Shown: positions 1-9,217, counted from the stretch's first letter. The stretch is DNA of 64,000 bases from Microbispora catharanthi (GCF_006334915.2 NZ_VDMA02000031.1:27886-91885), one strand, 5' to 3'. A program made the numbers and translations. The notes: generated by a model not told the origin, from the sequence alone.

Positions 1-2788
1 CGACGCTGGTGCTGGCGAGGGTTCGCCCGTCGGGGCTGAAGGCGACCCAGACGATGAAGCCGGTGTGGCCGGTGAGCGGGGCACCCAGCGGGGCCGGGTG
101 GGCAGGGTCGGTTACGTCCCACAGCCGCACGGTGTTGTCGGCGCCACCGGTGGCCAGGATACGGCCGTCGGGGCTGAAGGCCACCGCGAGGATGGTATTG
201 GTGTGGCCGTTCAGGGGGTGCCCCAGAGCGGCGGCGTGAGCGGGGTCGGACACATCCCATAACCGCACGGTGTTGTCGTTGCCCACGCTGGCCATAGTCC
301 GGCTGTCGGGGCTGAAGGCCACCGCGTAGACGGCGTCGGTGTGGCCGGTCAGGGGCCGCCTCCACAGTGAGGGGTGGGTCCGGTCGGTGACGTTCCACAG
401 GCGGATCGTGTGGTCGTGGCCGGCGCTGGCGACCGTACGCCCGTCGGGGCTGAATGCGGCCGAGGCCACGGGGGCGGTGTGGCCGGTCAGCGGTCGGCCG
501 AGAGCGGCCGGGTGGGCTGGGTCGGACACGTCCCACAGCCGCAGTGTGCGGTCCTGACTGGCGGTCGCGAGGGTGCGTCCGTCCTTGCTGAAGGACACCG
601 AGAACACATAGTTGGTGTGACCGGTGAGTGGTCGTCCCCATGGCCGGGGGTGCGCGGGGTCGCGAACGTCCCACAGCCGTGCCGTGAGGTCGCGGCTCGC
701 GCTGGCCAGTGTGCGGCCGTCGGGGCTGAACTGCAGCCAGTACACCCAGCTGGTGTGACCGGTCAGCGGCCGTCCCAGGGGGGTCGGCCGGGCCGGGTCG
801 GACACGTCCCACAACCGGATGGTGTTGTCGCGCGCGCCGGTGGCCATGGTGCGACCGTCCGGGCTGAACGCCACCGCGTACACCGGTGCGGTGTGCCCGG
901 TCAGTGGGGTGGACAGGGGGACGTTTCGGCTGTCGAGCAGGCTGGTGACGGCCTCCCGGTTGGGCCGGATGCGATACGCCGCCAGGTCCAGTTCGGCCGC
1001 GAGCGACGGGTCGGTGGTCCGGACCTGGTCCGCTTCGGTCATCACCTGCTCCGACAGCGCCCTGTCGCGCTCCGCCCTGGCGACGGAACCCTGCTGCAAC
1101 GCGATGACGGCGGCAGCCGAGGCGACCAGGGTGAGCACGGCCATGAGGGCGACGGCGGCGCGGCGCAGGGCGACTGAGCGGTTGTGCTGCCTGGCCGAGG
1201 CGGCGAGGAACCGTTCGACCCGCCCGCTGATCAGGACGTCACCGCGATGGCGTTCGGCCCATTCGGAGGCGACAGCCAGACGACCGCCACGATAAAGGGC
1301 AGCTGGGTCGCGGTGCTCGTTCTCCCACGCGGTGGCGGCCGCCGTCAGTTGCTGATGCACGAGCAGTCCGGCGCGATCTTCGTTGATCCAGTCGCGCAGT
1401 CGCGGCCAGGCGTGGAGCAGCGCCTCATGGGTCATCTCGACGGTGTCGGTGTCCAGCGTGACGAGGCGGGCACCGGCCAGGGAGTCGAGGACTTCGTCGG
1501 TGTCGTCGGGGCTGGTGTCGAGGTCGGCGCGGCGCAGCCGCCGTTTGGTGTCGTCGGTGCCCTCGCCCACGGCGACGAGCCGGAGAAAGATCCCCCGCGC
1601 GATGTCCTGCTGCTGCGGGGTCAAACCGGCGTACACGGTCTCGGCGGTCCGCGCGAGGGCGTTCTTGATCCCACCGGCGGTCTCGTAACCGGACAGTGCC
1701 AGCGTGTTGCCGCGGCGACGGCGCCATGTCTCTCGAAGCGCGTGTGAAACCAGGGGGAGCACGTTCGCCTGCCCAGCGGCGTCGGCGACGACCCGCGCCA
1801 GCAGTGCACCCTCGACCGCGCACCCGGCCCGCGACGCGGGTTTGGTGATCGCCTGACGCAGCTCCTCGGTGGACATCGGGCCGACCAGCAGCTGAGCGTC
1901 ACCGAGCGCCTCGACGAGGTCGGGGTGCTCGGCGCAGCGCGCGTAGAAGTCGGCGCGGACGCCGAGGACGACCCGGGTGCGGCTGTTGGCGGCCCGGGCC
2001 GCAGTGACCAGCACGTCGATGAACCGCTCACGCTCCTGAGTGCTGCGGCAGAGTGTGAAGACCTCTTCGAACTGGTCCACCACCACCAGCATCTCGCTGC
2101 CGACCGGGCGGTCCGCCAGGACCTGCAGCGCGGTGAGATGCAGGGCGCGCGGCTCCTTCGTGAGTTCGTTGTGAAGCATGGTCGCCGACCCTCCGCTCAG
2201 AGCGGCCAGCTGAGCGGCGCACTCCTCGAGCGGATGCGAGCCGGGCGCGAACAACAGGATCGGCCACCCCGCGGTCCCGGACTCCTCGCCGCGGATCCGG
2301 GGAAGCAGCCCTGCCCGGAGCAGCGACGACTTTCCCGATCCGGAAGCCCCGAATACCACAAGGAATCGAGACTTCCGTACCCGGGAAACCAAATCCTGGG
2401 TGAGCCGCTCCCTGCCGAAAAACCATTCCGCGTCCTCCGGTTGGAACGCCGCCAGCCCGGCATAAGGACCGCGAGCCCCGTCGTCGGCCGTCATGGGAAC
2501 GGATTCGGCGGGGACCGCGGCCGCGCCTTCCGCCGCCAGTGCCCGCCATCGATCCTCCCATTCCGACAAATCGCCCCCGCAGGCTCGTACGTAGGCGAGT
2601 GTGACGGCCAGACTGGGCAGTTTTCTGCCCGACGCAGCATCGGCCAGCGTGGTCGACGAGTAATGAGCGCGAGCGGCCAGCTCCCGATAGGGAGGGCTGC
2701 CCGCTTTGACGCGCAACAAGCGCAGGTCGGCGGCGAAACTCGTCAACTCGCCGCCGTCGTCCTCCAAAGGCCGCTCGGACCGTGGCAT
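1..2788 (-). CDS. HTH-nSTAND NTPase-WD40 protein, C-terminus outside window
   Basis: Reading from the ATG at 2788 there is no in-frame stop before the window edge (929 codons visible). Residues about 15-85 form an XRE-like helix-turn-helix. An nSTAND1-type NTPase follows, with Walker A GASGSGKSS near residue 150 and Walker B-like VVVDQFEEVF. A single membrane-spanning segment lies near residue 545 (bases about 1140-1190). Then come WD40 repeats of about 46 residues, each ending in a RLWDV-like motif: six complete and a seventh cut by the edge. Known of the family: STAND proteins are signal-responsive switches in which the propeller senses and the HTH or another effector acts; many belong to bacterial conflict or developmental signalling loci. 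Inference: a membrane-tethered sensor-regulator that may control the divergent secreted operon at 2983. The ligand is unknown. Confidence 0.9.
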   Translation of the reverse strand, partial: MPRSERPLEDDGGELTSFAADLRLLRVKAGSPPYRELAARAHYSSTTLADAASGRKLPSLAVTLAYVRACGGDLSEWEDRWRALAAEGAAAVPAESVPMTADDGARGPYAGLAAFQPEDAEWFFGRERLTQDLVSRVRKSRFLVVFGASGSGKSSLLRAGLLPRIRGEESGTAGWPILLFAPGSHPLEECAAQLAALSGGSATMLHNELTKEPRALHLTALQVLADRPVGSEMLVVVDQFEEVFTLCRSTQERERFIDVLVTAARAANSRTRVVLGVRADFYARCAEHPDLVEALGDAQLLVGPMSTEELRQAITKPASRAGCAVEGALLARVVADAAGQANVLPLVSHALRETWRRRRGNTLALSGYETAGGIKNALARTAETVYAGLTPQQQDIARGIFLRLVAVGEGTDDTKRRLRRADLDTSPDDTDEVLDSLAGARLVTLDTDTVEMTHEALLHAWPRLRDWINEDRAGLLVHQQLTAAATAWENEHRDPAALYRGGRLAVASEWAERHRGDVLISGRVERFLAASARQHNRSVALRRAAVALMAVLTLVASAAAVIALQQGSVARAERDRALSEQVMTEADQVRTTDPSLAAELDLAAYRIRPNREAVTSLLDSRNVPLSTPLTGHTAPVYAVAFSPDGRTMATGARDNTIRLWDVSDPARPTPLGRPLTGHTSWVYWLQFSPDGRTLASASRDLTARLWDVRDPAHPRPWGRPLTGHTNYVFSVSFSKDGRTLATASQDRTLRLWDVSDPAHPAALGRPLTGHTAPVASAAFSPDGRTVASAGHDHTIRLWNVTDRTHPSLWRRPLTGHTDAVYAVAFSPDSRTMASVGNDNTVRLWDVSDPAHAAALGHPLNGHTNTILAVAFSPDGRILATGGADNTVRLWDVTDPAHPAPLGAPLTGHTGFIVWVAFSPDGRTLASTSV

Positions 2789-2982
2789 CCCCGTCTCCCC
2801 CGATTGATGCAATCGGGGACCTATTGTCCGGAACCTGTTGTCAGGCGTCCACCCCCCGACACCGGACAACCGGCCTTCAGTACAACCGGGTCACGGACGG
2901 CCGGTGGCGGCCAGATGTCACCGCCGCCCACTGATCGGCGCGACGGCATGACCGGGGACGCGCCCAGAAGAACGAGAGGGAA
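2789..2982. promoter_or_regulatory. Divergent promoter region with 8-bp inverted repeat
   Basis: The region separates the nSTAND gene (left) from the secreted operon (right). TTGTCCGG at 2824-2831 and CCGGACAA at 2862-2869 are perfect inverted arms separated by 30 bp, with a further TTGTCAGG at 2838-2845. The same arms at the same spacing recur at 9218-9263 upstream of the duplicate operon. This conservation suggests an operator rather than chance. The HTH of the nSTAND protein is the obvious candidate binder, but that is inference. Confidence 0.55.
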
Positions 2983-3594
2983 ATGAGACGAGACAGATCA
3001 CCTGCCCCCGCTTCGGCCGGCACGGCCATGACCCGATTGGCACGGAAGGCGGCGGCACTGTCCATCGGCGCGGCATTGTCCATCGGCGTGCTTCCGGCCA
3101 CAGCGGCGCACGCCGGCCAATGGGTCACGTGGAAGAACTTCAGCACCGGCAAAGCGCTCGAGGTCTCCCACTCCTCGAAGAAGAAGGGCGCCACCGTCGG
3201 CACCTGGCCGTGGAACGGCACCAAGACCCAGTGGTGGTGGGACCAGAAACTCAGCAACAGGTACTACGTCGAGCTCAACTGGAACAGCAATCTGTATTTG
3301 ACGGCCTACAACAGCTGCGGGTCCGGAATCACCCAATGGCCCACCGGCGCCGGCCATCACGCCTACACCACACAGGAGTGGAAGGAAAAACGCCTTCGCG
3401 CCCGCGGCCTGGACCAGGGCTGGGCCCTGATCAACAAGGCCGGATGCAGCGGTGACGCCTATCACGACATGCTCTCCCTGAGCATCGAACACCGCAGCTG
3501 GTATCCGGTCTTTCTGTATCCCGAGAATTACGGAGCGTGCAGCCTCGCGATGTATCCGAGCATGTGGCCCGTCGAAGACTGCACCTGGAAATAG
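2983..3594 (+). CDS. Secreted ricin-type (beta-trefoil)-like protein, copy 1
   Basis: A 203-residue protein. The first about 45 residues form a Sec-type signal peptide (basic start, hydrophobic core, cleavage likely after AHA). The mature part is rich in W, Y and N and begins ITWKN/VTWKN-like, with repeated motifs (NFSTGKALEV, LTAYNSCG, LINKAGCSG) typical of RICIN-like carbohydrate-binding folds. Cysteines near AYNSCG, KAGCSG and the C-terminus may form disulfides. GAGAGGG just upstream supports the 2983 ATG; a second ATG at 3028 (MTRLARK) is possible. It lies 15 bp before the next gene in an evident operon. Its paralogue is at 9390. The fold call rests on motif pattern only; the ligand is unknown. 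Confidence 0.75.
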   Translation: MRRDRSPAPASAGTAMTRLARKAAALSIGAALSIGVLPATAAHAGQWVTWKNFSTGKALEVSHSSKKKGATVGTWPWNGTKTQWWWDQKLSNRYYVELNWNSNLYLTAYNSCGSGITQWPTGAGHHAYTTQEWKEKRLRARGLDQGWALINKAGCSGDAYHDMLSLSIEHRSWYPVFLYPENYGACSLAMYPSMWPVEDCTWK

Positions 3595-3609
3595 GAAACA
3601 GAGGAAAAC

Positions 3610-4632
3610 GTGAACGACGACCACAGCCGCCGGCGGCGAAGACTGCTCGCGGCCGCCACGGTGGGCGCGGCCCTTTTCGCGATAAGCGGCCTCGCCGCGG
3701 CGAGCGCGATGGCCGACGGCGGCGGGCCCGCCGCGGGCAATCCACCGCCCAGCCCCAGCCCCAGCCCCACGATGCAGTTCACCGAGACGCCTCCCTCGCC
3801 CGACCCCGAGCCGTCGACGTCGGAGTCCCCGCCCCCTCTCGGCACGATTCCGGAGGTCACCAGCACGGCTCCTATCGCCATGCCCCTGGACTCGGTGATG
3901 ACCTCGCTCAGCGACGTCGACCTCCTCGAGACCGCGGGTGAGCTGAAGGCGCGCGACTGCATGCGGTCGCTCGGCTTCACCACCTGGACCACCGGCGCGA
4001 TTCCCGGCCCCAGCGCCGACAAGGACAGCGACCTGTTCGACTATCTCCCGTCCGCCGACGCAACGCAGTCGGGGTATCCTCCCGCGCTCTCCGACAAGTT
4101 CCCGGCCCTCGACGCGTCTTCGCAGACCGCGGTCAGCGAGGACGCGGTGCGCGCGTACACGGGCACGGAGGCCACGACCGCGAGCGGCGCCGCGGTTCCG
4201 GACGGCGGCTGCGAGGCCGAGGGCGACAGGCAGTTGAAGGGCGCCGCGGCCGAGTTGCCCGTCGACCCCCGGCTCCTCCTCGTGGAGGCGCAGTTCTCGG
4301 CCCTGCGCGACGACCGCATGCAGCAGGCCTTCGCGACCTGGAGCGCGTGTATGGCCAAGCGCGGCTACCGCTACGACGACCCGCTGAGCGCCCACCTCGA
4401 CCCCCGATGGGCCGAGCGCACATCCGACACCCCGGCCGGCGCCGAGGAGAAGGCCACCGCGGCCGCCGACGCCGCCTGTCAGCAGGAGGGCAACCTCGTC
4501 GGGATGTACAAGGCCCTGGAGACCGCCTACCAGAAGCGGCTGCTCGACGAGAACAGGACGCAGCTGACGACCGCGCTGTCGATCTTCAACACCTGGGTCT
4601 CGAACGCCAGGGCCATCGTCGCCGCCAACTGA
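3610..4632 (+). CDS. Exported protein of unknown function, copy 1
   Basis: A 340-residue protein with a GTG start preceded by GAGGAAAA. The N-terminus has a run of arginines, then a hydrophobic stretch ending ASAMA, a signal peptide (Tat-like in the RRRRR run but without a clean twin-Arg consensus). A Pro/Ser-rich low-complexity linker covers about residues 40-80, then a conserved globular part with four cysteines in CMRSLGF, GGCEAEGD, WSACMAKRGY and ACQQEGN. The cysteine-containing motifs are also present in the paralogue at 10004. Cotranscribed with the ricin-like gene upstream; a strong hairpin follows. I do not recognise the family; a cell-wall or extracellular role is inferred from the leader. 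Confidence 0.8.
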   Translation: MNDDHSRRRRRLLAAATVGAALFAISGLAAASAMADGGGPAAGNPPPSPSPSPTMQFTETPPSPDPEPSTSESPPPLGTIPEVTSTAPIAMPLDSVMTSLSDVDLLETAGELKARDCMRSLGFTTWTTGAIPGPSADKDSDLFDYLPSADATQSGYPPALSDKFPALDASSQTAVSEDAVRAYTGTEATTASGAAVPDGGCEAEGDRQLKGAAAELPVDPRLLLVEAQFSALRDDRMQQAFATWSACMAKRGYRYDDPLSAHLDPRWAERTSDTPAGAEEKATAAADAACQQEGNLVGMYKALETAYQKRLLDENRTQLTTALSIFNTWVSNARAIVAAN

Positions 4633-4673
4633 TCGGCGGCGTGACCGTCACCTTCCGCACTCTCACCTTCTGC

Positions 4674-4705
4674 ACGCCGGCCCGCCGGTCATGGCGGGCC
4701 GGCGT
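4674..4705 (+). terminator. 13-bp perfect hairpin after copy-1 operon
   Basis: ACGCCGGCCCGCC (4674-4686) and GGCGGGCCGGCGT (4693-4705) are perfectly complementary with a 6-base loop. No T-run follows, as is usual in actinomycetes. The flanking bases (TGTCCGC then GAAAG) resemble those after the hairpin at 11181-11216, so the terminator belongs to the duplicated unit. Confidence 0.75.
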
Positions 4706-4753
4706 GTCCGCCTGCATGAAAGTGCCGTTTCTCTCGAACCGAAGAGGTCATGG

Positions 4754-7700
4754 ATGACAGCGCATCGGCGCTTGGCCTTACTTTCCGTCACGACTCTCAT
4801 ATGTTCGCTTCTGTCGGCTCCCATGGCCACCGCCTTCGCCGCGGAACCGCCCGGACCGGAGGTCGACATCGCCGCGCCGCGGCATCCCGGCGGCGGCGCG
4901 GCGGCGGTGGACCCGCGTCAGCGGGACGCTCTGCTGGGCAACGGGTGGCAGACATCGGGCGATCTCATCTGGACGACATCCGGGGACGGCGACGGCTTGC
5001 ACGTCCTGGTCGCCGATGAGAAGAGCGGCTATGCGTGGCGAACCGTCGCCACGCTGTCCGAGCCGGGTTTCGACGCGGACCAGTGGATCGGCAACGCCTG
5101 CCTGACGGGAGCGGGACGGCGAATCGTCGTCGTCTACGCGCCCAGAACCTTCACCAACAAGGAGGAACTGTCGGCTCGGGGCGGCTTCACGGCCGTGGTC
5201 GACCTGGTCACCGGTGAGGTGCGGAAGCTGCCGGTGCAATCGTCCCTGGCCTACTTCAACCCCGGTTGCGGGAGCGGGGAGTCGGCCGTGCTCACCCAGG
5301 AGGGGGTGGAGCAGGAGGCGAAGACACGGGGCAGGACCCGGCTCCTGCGACTCGACGCCGGCAAGGGTTCGGTGGGCGCGCCCCTGGAGGTGAAGGGCGA
5401 GGTGACCTCCGCGGTCCCGGTGCGGGACGGGGTGGTGGCCGCCGACGGCAGGCGTCTCGTCATGGTGAACGACAAGGGGAAGCGCGTTCCCCTGCTGCGC
5501 ACCGGTGACGTGCCTCTCCGGCTGCACGTGGACGCCGACGGGGGCGTGGTCTTCCTGGACCACGACAAGGACGCCGCGGTGATCCGGCGCACGGCCGTGC
5601 CGTCCCGGCCTCGCGCCGTGACTCCGGCGGAAGTCGTGGACCTGGCCAAGGGGAAGCTGGGGTCGGTCGGCGTCGCGGCCGGCTCCGCGGGGCGGGTGTT
5701 CCTGACCGGCGACGTCACCACCACGGCGCGGCTTCCCGCTTCCGTCGCGCGGCTGGACGCCTCAGCGGGGGCGCAGGCCTCGACGGAGGGACACGCCGCT
5801 CTCGTGTCCGTCGACTGGGCCGGCACCGCCGACCCGCGGGCGGCGGTCTCCGCGCCCGCGGCTCCGAGACCGGTCGCCATGGCCATGCGGGTGACCGCGA
5901 CGGGCAAGACCGTCGACTTCACGGTGGACACCGCCGCTCATAGCTCGGCGAGCCAACCCGATGCGGGCCGTTTGTCCAGCCCCGCGCTGACGCCTCCGGA
6001 CCGGCCGTCCGCGAAAGCCGCGGTCAGTGGCTCCTCCAGCGATCCGATCGAGGACGAAAGGACGTGCTCGGTCCCTCGCAACGACCCCCGCAACCAGGCC
6101 CTGCAACCCAAGCCGAGGCAGGTGGAGTGGGCGGTGGACCAGGCCGTCCGGGGCGCCCTCGCGAGCTTCAAGCGGCCACAGAACTGGAACAACCTGGGGA
6201 TGCCCGAGTACTACCCCCAAGGGCTGTTCCCCCGGCCTGGCCTCGTCGGAGGGGGCTACATCCCGGCGCAGGTGATGCTCGGGGTGGCCGCGCAGGAGTC
6301 CAACCTGTGGCAGGCGACCCGCCTGGTCGTTCCGGGTGAGACAGGAAACCCTCTCATCGGCAACTACTACGGGCTGTCGATCTACAACTCCGACCCCGAC
6401 GACGACTGGGACGTGCACTGGGACAAGGCGGACTGCGGGTACGGCATCACCCAGGTGACCGACGGGATGCGCCTGCCCGGCAAGGGCCAGCAGACAATGC
6501 CGTACGACCAGCAGCGGGCGGTCGCACTGGACTTCGCCACGAACATCGCGGCCGGCGTCCAGATCCTGGAGCAGAAGTGGAACCAGACCATGAGCGCCGG
6601 AATGAAGATAAACAACGGCGACCCGGCCAAGATCGAGAACTGGTTCTTCGCGCTGTGGGCCTACAACAGCGGCTTCTACCCGGACAAGGGTGACGGCTTC
6701 TGGGGCGTCGGCTGGGCCAACAACCCCATCAATCCTCGATATCCGGCGGACCGCGCCCCCTTTCTGGAGACCGGATACACCGACGCCAAGACCCCGCAGT
6801 ACTGGCCGTACCCGGAGAAGGTGCTGGGCTGGGCCGGGCACCCCATCGAAGCCCTGGAGTCGCCCGGCACCTACGTCGTCGGTTTCCGCCCCGCCTGGTG
6901 GAACGGCACCGACACCACTGCCCCGCAGCACAGACGCGACGTCAAACCGCCGCGCGAACTGTTCTGCAACAGCTCCAACGCCTGTTACCCGGGGCAGAAG
7001 TTCTCCAACGACCTCAACGAGCCGGCCGGGCCGTGCAGCCAGAGCGACCTGCGCTGCTGGTTCCACCAGCCGGCCACATGGAAGAGCGACTGTTCCTACA
7101 GTTGCGGCAACGAGATACTCCGTTTCGATCCCGGCTACGCCTACCAGGACAACGGAACGGCCTACCCGCCCGCCTGCAGCGCGACCGGTCTGCCCCCAGG
7201 CTCCCTGATCATCGACAACATCCCCGGCGGAACCCCCACACCTCGGTGCGGGACCACCGGCGCCGACGACGGGCACTTCACCTTCACGTTCAACGACGAC
7301 GGGCAGGGCCACTACCCCTCCAAGATCGACCTGCACCAGCTCGGCGGCGGCTACGCGGGCCACTACTACTTCGGGCACACCCGCGACCCCGGCCGGTGGT
7401 CGATGCAGATCGAGGGCACCTGGACGCTGGGCGAAGCCCTCAACCAGCCCGCCCAGGTCCTGGTCCACCTGCCGGACCACTACGGCTACACCAAGAAGGC
7501 GACCTACGAGATCGAGACCGGCAACGGCGTACGGAAGCGGACGATCTCCCAGCAGGTCGACAGCAACCAATGGAAGTCGCTCGGGGCGTTCATGTTCGAC
7601 GGCGTTCCCAAGGTGACGCTGAGCACGGCCGTCGACGGGGCGGAAGGAGACGAGAGCATCGTCTTCGACGCCATCGCCATCCGGCCCATCAAGGGCACCT

Positions 7701-8926
7701 TCGCCGAGCACACGGTGGACGCGGTCGCGCTGTTCGACGAGAACCAGAACATCGACGCGAGCAGCACCACATGGATCATCAGCTCGCCGCTGAACAGCCG
7801 CCAGTCCTTGTACGACTGGGGATCGAAGTTGTCCGGCGATGTTCTGACCCTGCCGGCCTGCGGCTCGGGGCCGGCCGGCACCTGCGTGATGCCGGCGGTG
7901 AAGGCCGCCATGCAGGAATGGAATCAGCAGGTCGTCGAGGCGGGGACCGATCCGGTCAACCACCCGCCCGGCAAGGCGATCACCGACTGGATCCATTTCG
8001 CCAATCCCTACACCGACCGGCCCACCAGCTCGAGCATGCCGTCCTGGTTCGACGCACGCGACACCAGTTACAAGATCAAGGAGAAGGCGACCGTCTCCTT
8101 CGTCAAGGCCGACGACGGCACCATCGTGGACGGCAGCCAGTATGTCGACTACGACGACCGCACCGGGGACACCGTGCTCCCCAAGTTCGTGATGATCACC
8201 TTCCAGGCCATCCAGGACGACTACGGCATCGACCCGCCCGACCTGACCTACAGCACCGCCGACCTCAACGAGCACGATGGCAGGGTCAAGACCGTGACGC
8301 CGAACGGGGACGGCATCCTGCCCGGACGTGCCTTCCTGCCCACCGGCCGGCCGGCCACGCTCGTCGACAACGGAACGTGTGTGGCGGCCAAGTCCGTCTC
8401 CGGCGGCGAGATCGGCTATCGGCCCATGCTGGGGGCGTCGAATCCCAGCCAGGCGGTGAGCAGATGGCTCTCCCGGGTGTCCGGCGACACCCGCGTCCCC
8501 CAGGAGGTCCAGCAGGTGGCGGCCGAGATCACCTATGCCTTCTTCGCGCCCTCGGGGGTGACGGAGCTGGCCGGGTCGCTCTTCAACAACGCGCCGCCCA
8601 TCTGGCAGCAGCTCGACTTCAAGGTCTGCGCCGACGGACAGGTCCGGCAGAACGGCAGCGACCCAGTGCTGCGCTCGAGCTACATGCCGGACCAGTACCT
8701 GTATCACAACGGCCAGGCGATCGACCTGACCGGGCAGCCGACCGGCAGCGCCGCACCGGTCGTCAGGGGGGACTTCGGAATGTTCAGCCGGGCGCCGAGA
8801 AGCGGCGGCCTGTGGTCCAGCGCCTATGGTTCCTGCAACGGATCCGGGCAGGAGGGAAACCCCTGGAACCTGTCGGCGCCGGAATCGGCCGGTATCGATC
8901 CGGGCAGCGTGCACCTATGCGAGTAG
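4754..8926 (+). CDS. Large exported lytic-transglycosylase-like protein with golvesin-like domain
   Basis: ATG at 4754, preceded by GAAGAGG, gives 1,390 residues; upstream in-frame ATG 4691 falls in the hairpin region and is unlikely. Signal peptide: basic MTAHRR, hydrophobic core, likely cut after AFA. Residues about 50-400 look like beta-propeller-type repeats. Residues about 480-660 resemble an SLT-type muramidase: GVAAQESNLWQ (possible catalytic Glu), CGYGITQVTDGM, NIAAGVQILEQKWN and ALWAYNSG. Residues about 870-990 match a golvesin C-terminal-like beta-sandwich (VLVHLPDHYGYTKKA, DAIAIRPI). The last 400 residues are unassigned. Inference: extracellular peptidoglycan-active or wall-bound enzyme. 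It sits between two copies of a duplicated cassette. Confidence 0.82.
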   Translation: MTAHRRLALLSVTTLICSLLSAPMATAFAAEPPGPEVDIAAPRHPGGGAAAVDPRQRDALLGNGWQTSGDLIWTTSGDGDGLHVLVADEKSGYAWRTVATLSEPGFDADQWIGNACLTGAGRRIVVVYAPRTFTNKEELSARGGFTAVVDLVTGEVRKLPVQSSLAYFNPGCGSGESAVLTQEGVEQEAKTRGRTRLLRLDAGKGSVGAPLEVKGEVTSAVPVRDGVVAADGRRLVMVNDKGKRVPLLRTGDVPLRLHVDADGGVVFLDHDKDAAVIRRTAVPSRPRAVTPAEVVDLAKGKLGSVGVAAGSAGRVFLTGDVTTTARLPASVARLDASAGAQASTEGHAALVSVDWAGTADPRAAVSAPAAPRPVAMAMRVTATGKTVDFTVDTAAHSSASQPDAGRLSSPALTPPDRPSAKAAVSGSSSDPIEDERTCSVPRNDPRNQALQPKPRQVEWAVDQAVRGALASFKRPQNWNNLGMPEYYPQGLFPRPGLVGGGYIPAQVMLGVAAQESNLWQATRLVVPGETGNPLIGNYYGLSIYNSDPDDDWDVHWDKADCGYGITQVTDGMRLPGKGQQTMPYDQQRAVALDFATNIAAGVQILEQKWNQTMSAGMKINNGDPAKIENWFFALWAYNSGFYPDKGDGFWGVGWANNPINPRYPADRAPFLETGYTDAKTPQYWPYPEKVLGWAGHPIEALESPGTYVVGFRPAWWNGTDTTAPQHRRDVKPPRELFCNSSNACYPGQKFSNDLNEPAGPCSQSDLRCWFHQPATWKSDCSYSCGNEILRFDPGYAYQDNGTAYPPACSATGLPPGSLIIDNIPGGTPTPRCGTTGADDGHFTFTFNDDGQGHYPSKIDLHQLGGGYAGHYYFGHTRDPGRWSMQIEGTWTLGEALNQPAQVLVHLPDHYGYTKKATYEIETGNGVRKRTISQQVDSNQWKSLGAFMFDGVPKVTLSTAVDGAEGDESIVFDAIAIRPIKGTFAEHTVDAVALFDENQNIDASSTTWIISSPLNSRQSLYDWGSKLSGDVLTLPACGSGPAGTCVMPAVKAAMQEWNQQVVEAGTDPVNHPPGKAITDWIHFANPYTDRPTSSSMPSWFDARDTSYKIKEKATVSFVKADDGTIVDGSQYVDYDDRTGDTVLPKFVMITFQAIQDDYGIDPPDLTYSTADLNEHDGRVKTVTPNGDGILPGRAFLPTGRPATLVDNGTCVAAKSVSGGEIGYRPMLGASNPSQAVSRWLSRVSGDTRVPQEVQQVAAEITYAFFAPSGVTELAGSLFNNAPPIWQQLDFKVCADGQVRQNGSDPVLRSSYMPDQYLYHNGQAIDLTGQPTGSAAPVVRGDFGMFSRAPRSGGLWSSAYGSCNGSGQEGNPWNLSAPESAGIDPGSVHLCE

Positions 8927-8938
8927 CCGGGTGACGAC

Positions 8939-9012
8939 CGCCGACGGCCTGCCCACCTCCACCGGTGCTCCTCTGTGAGATTCGCACACCGGGAGGCGGG
9001 AGGCCGTCGGCG
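8939..9012. repeat. Long inverted repeat after the transglycosylase-like gene
   Basis: CGCCGACGGCCT (8939-8950) and AGGCCGTCGGCG (9001-9012) are perfect 12-bp arms. The loop contains a second imperfect pairing (CCACCTCCACCGGTG with CACACCGGGAGGCGG). It begins 12 bp after the stop of the 4754 gene and may be a terminator for it. The arrangement can also form a cruciform. Confidence 0.55.
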
Positions 9013-9079
9013 ACACTTCGTACCAGGCGACCGCGGGCCGGATACGCCCGGCCGAGCTAGGGCGGAATCCGATCGGCCG

Positions 9080-9184
9080 GCGATACGGCGGGCTGTCCGT
9101 TTTGACGTGTACTAATCGCAGGTCAACGGCGAAACTCGTCAACTCATCGCCGTCGTCCTCCAAAGGCCGCTCGGACCGCGGCAT
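9080..9184 (-). pseudogene. Truncated nSTAND gene remnant, copy 2
   Basis: From the ATG at 9184 the first about 35 residues (MPRSERPLEDDGDELTSF then VDLRL.HVK) match the N-terminus of the nSTAND protein starting at 2788, with the same spacing to the conserved promoter palindrome. Similarity stops within the HTH. The frame stays open to 8915 but the remainder does not resemble the intact protein and overlaps an inverted repeat. It is a relic of cassette duplication: the regulator was lost from this copy while the promoter and secreted operon were kept. Confidence 0.8.
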
Positions 9185-9217
9185 CCCGTCTCCCCGATTG
9201 ACTCGATCGGAGCGATA

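Noticed and set aside
1..920. Regularly spaced DNA repeats (about 138-bp period) at the left edge, at first sight an array
   Set aside because: They translate on the minus strand as WD40 blades with conserved RLWDV motifs; the spacing is that of the protein repeat and there are no CRISPR-like identical short repeats.
5762..8914. Long open frame antisense to the transglycosylase-like gene
   Set aside because: The plus strand has leader, domain motifs and a ribosome site; the antisense frame is open only because of high GC and has no recognisable content.
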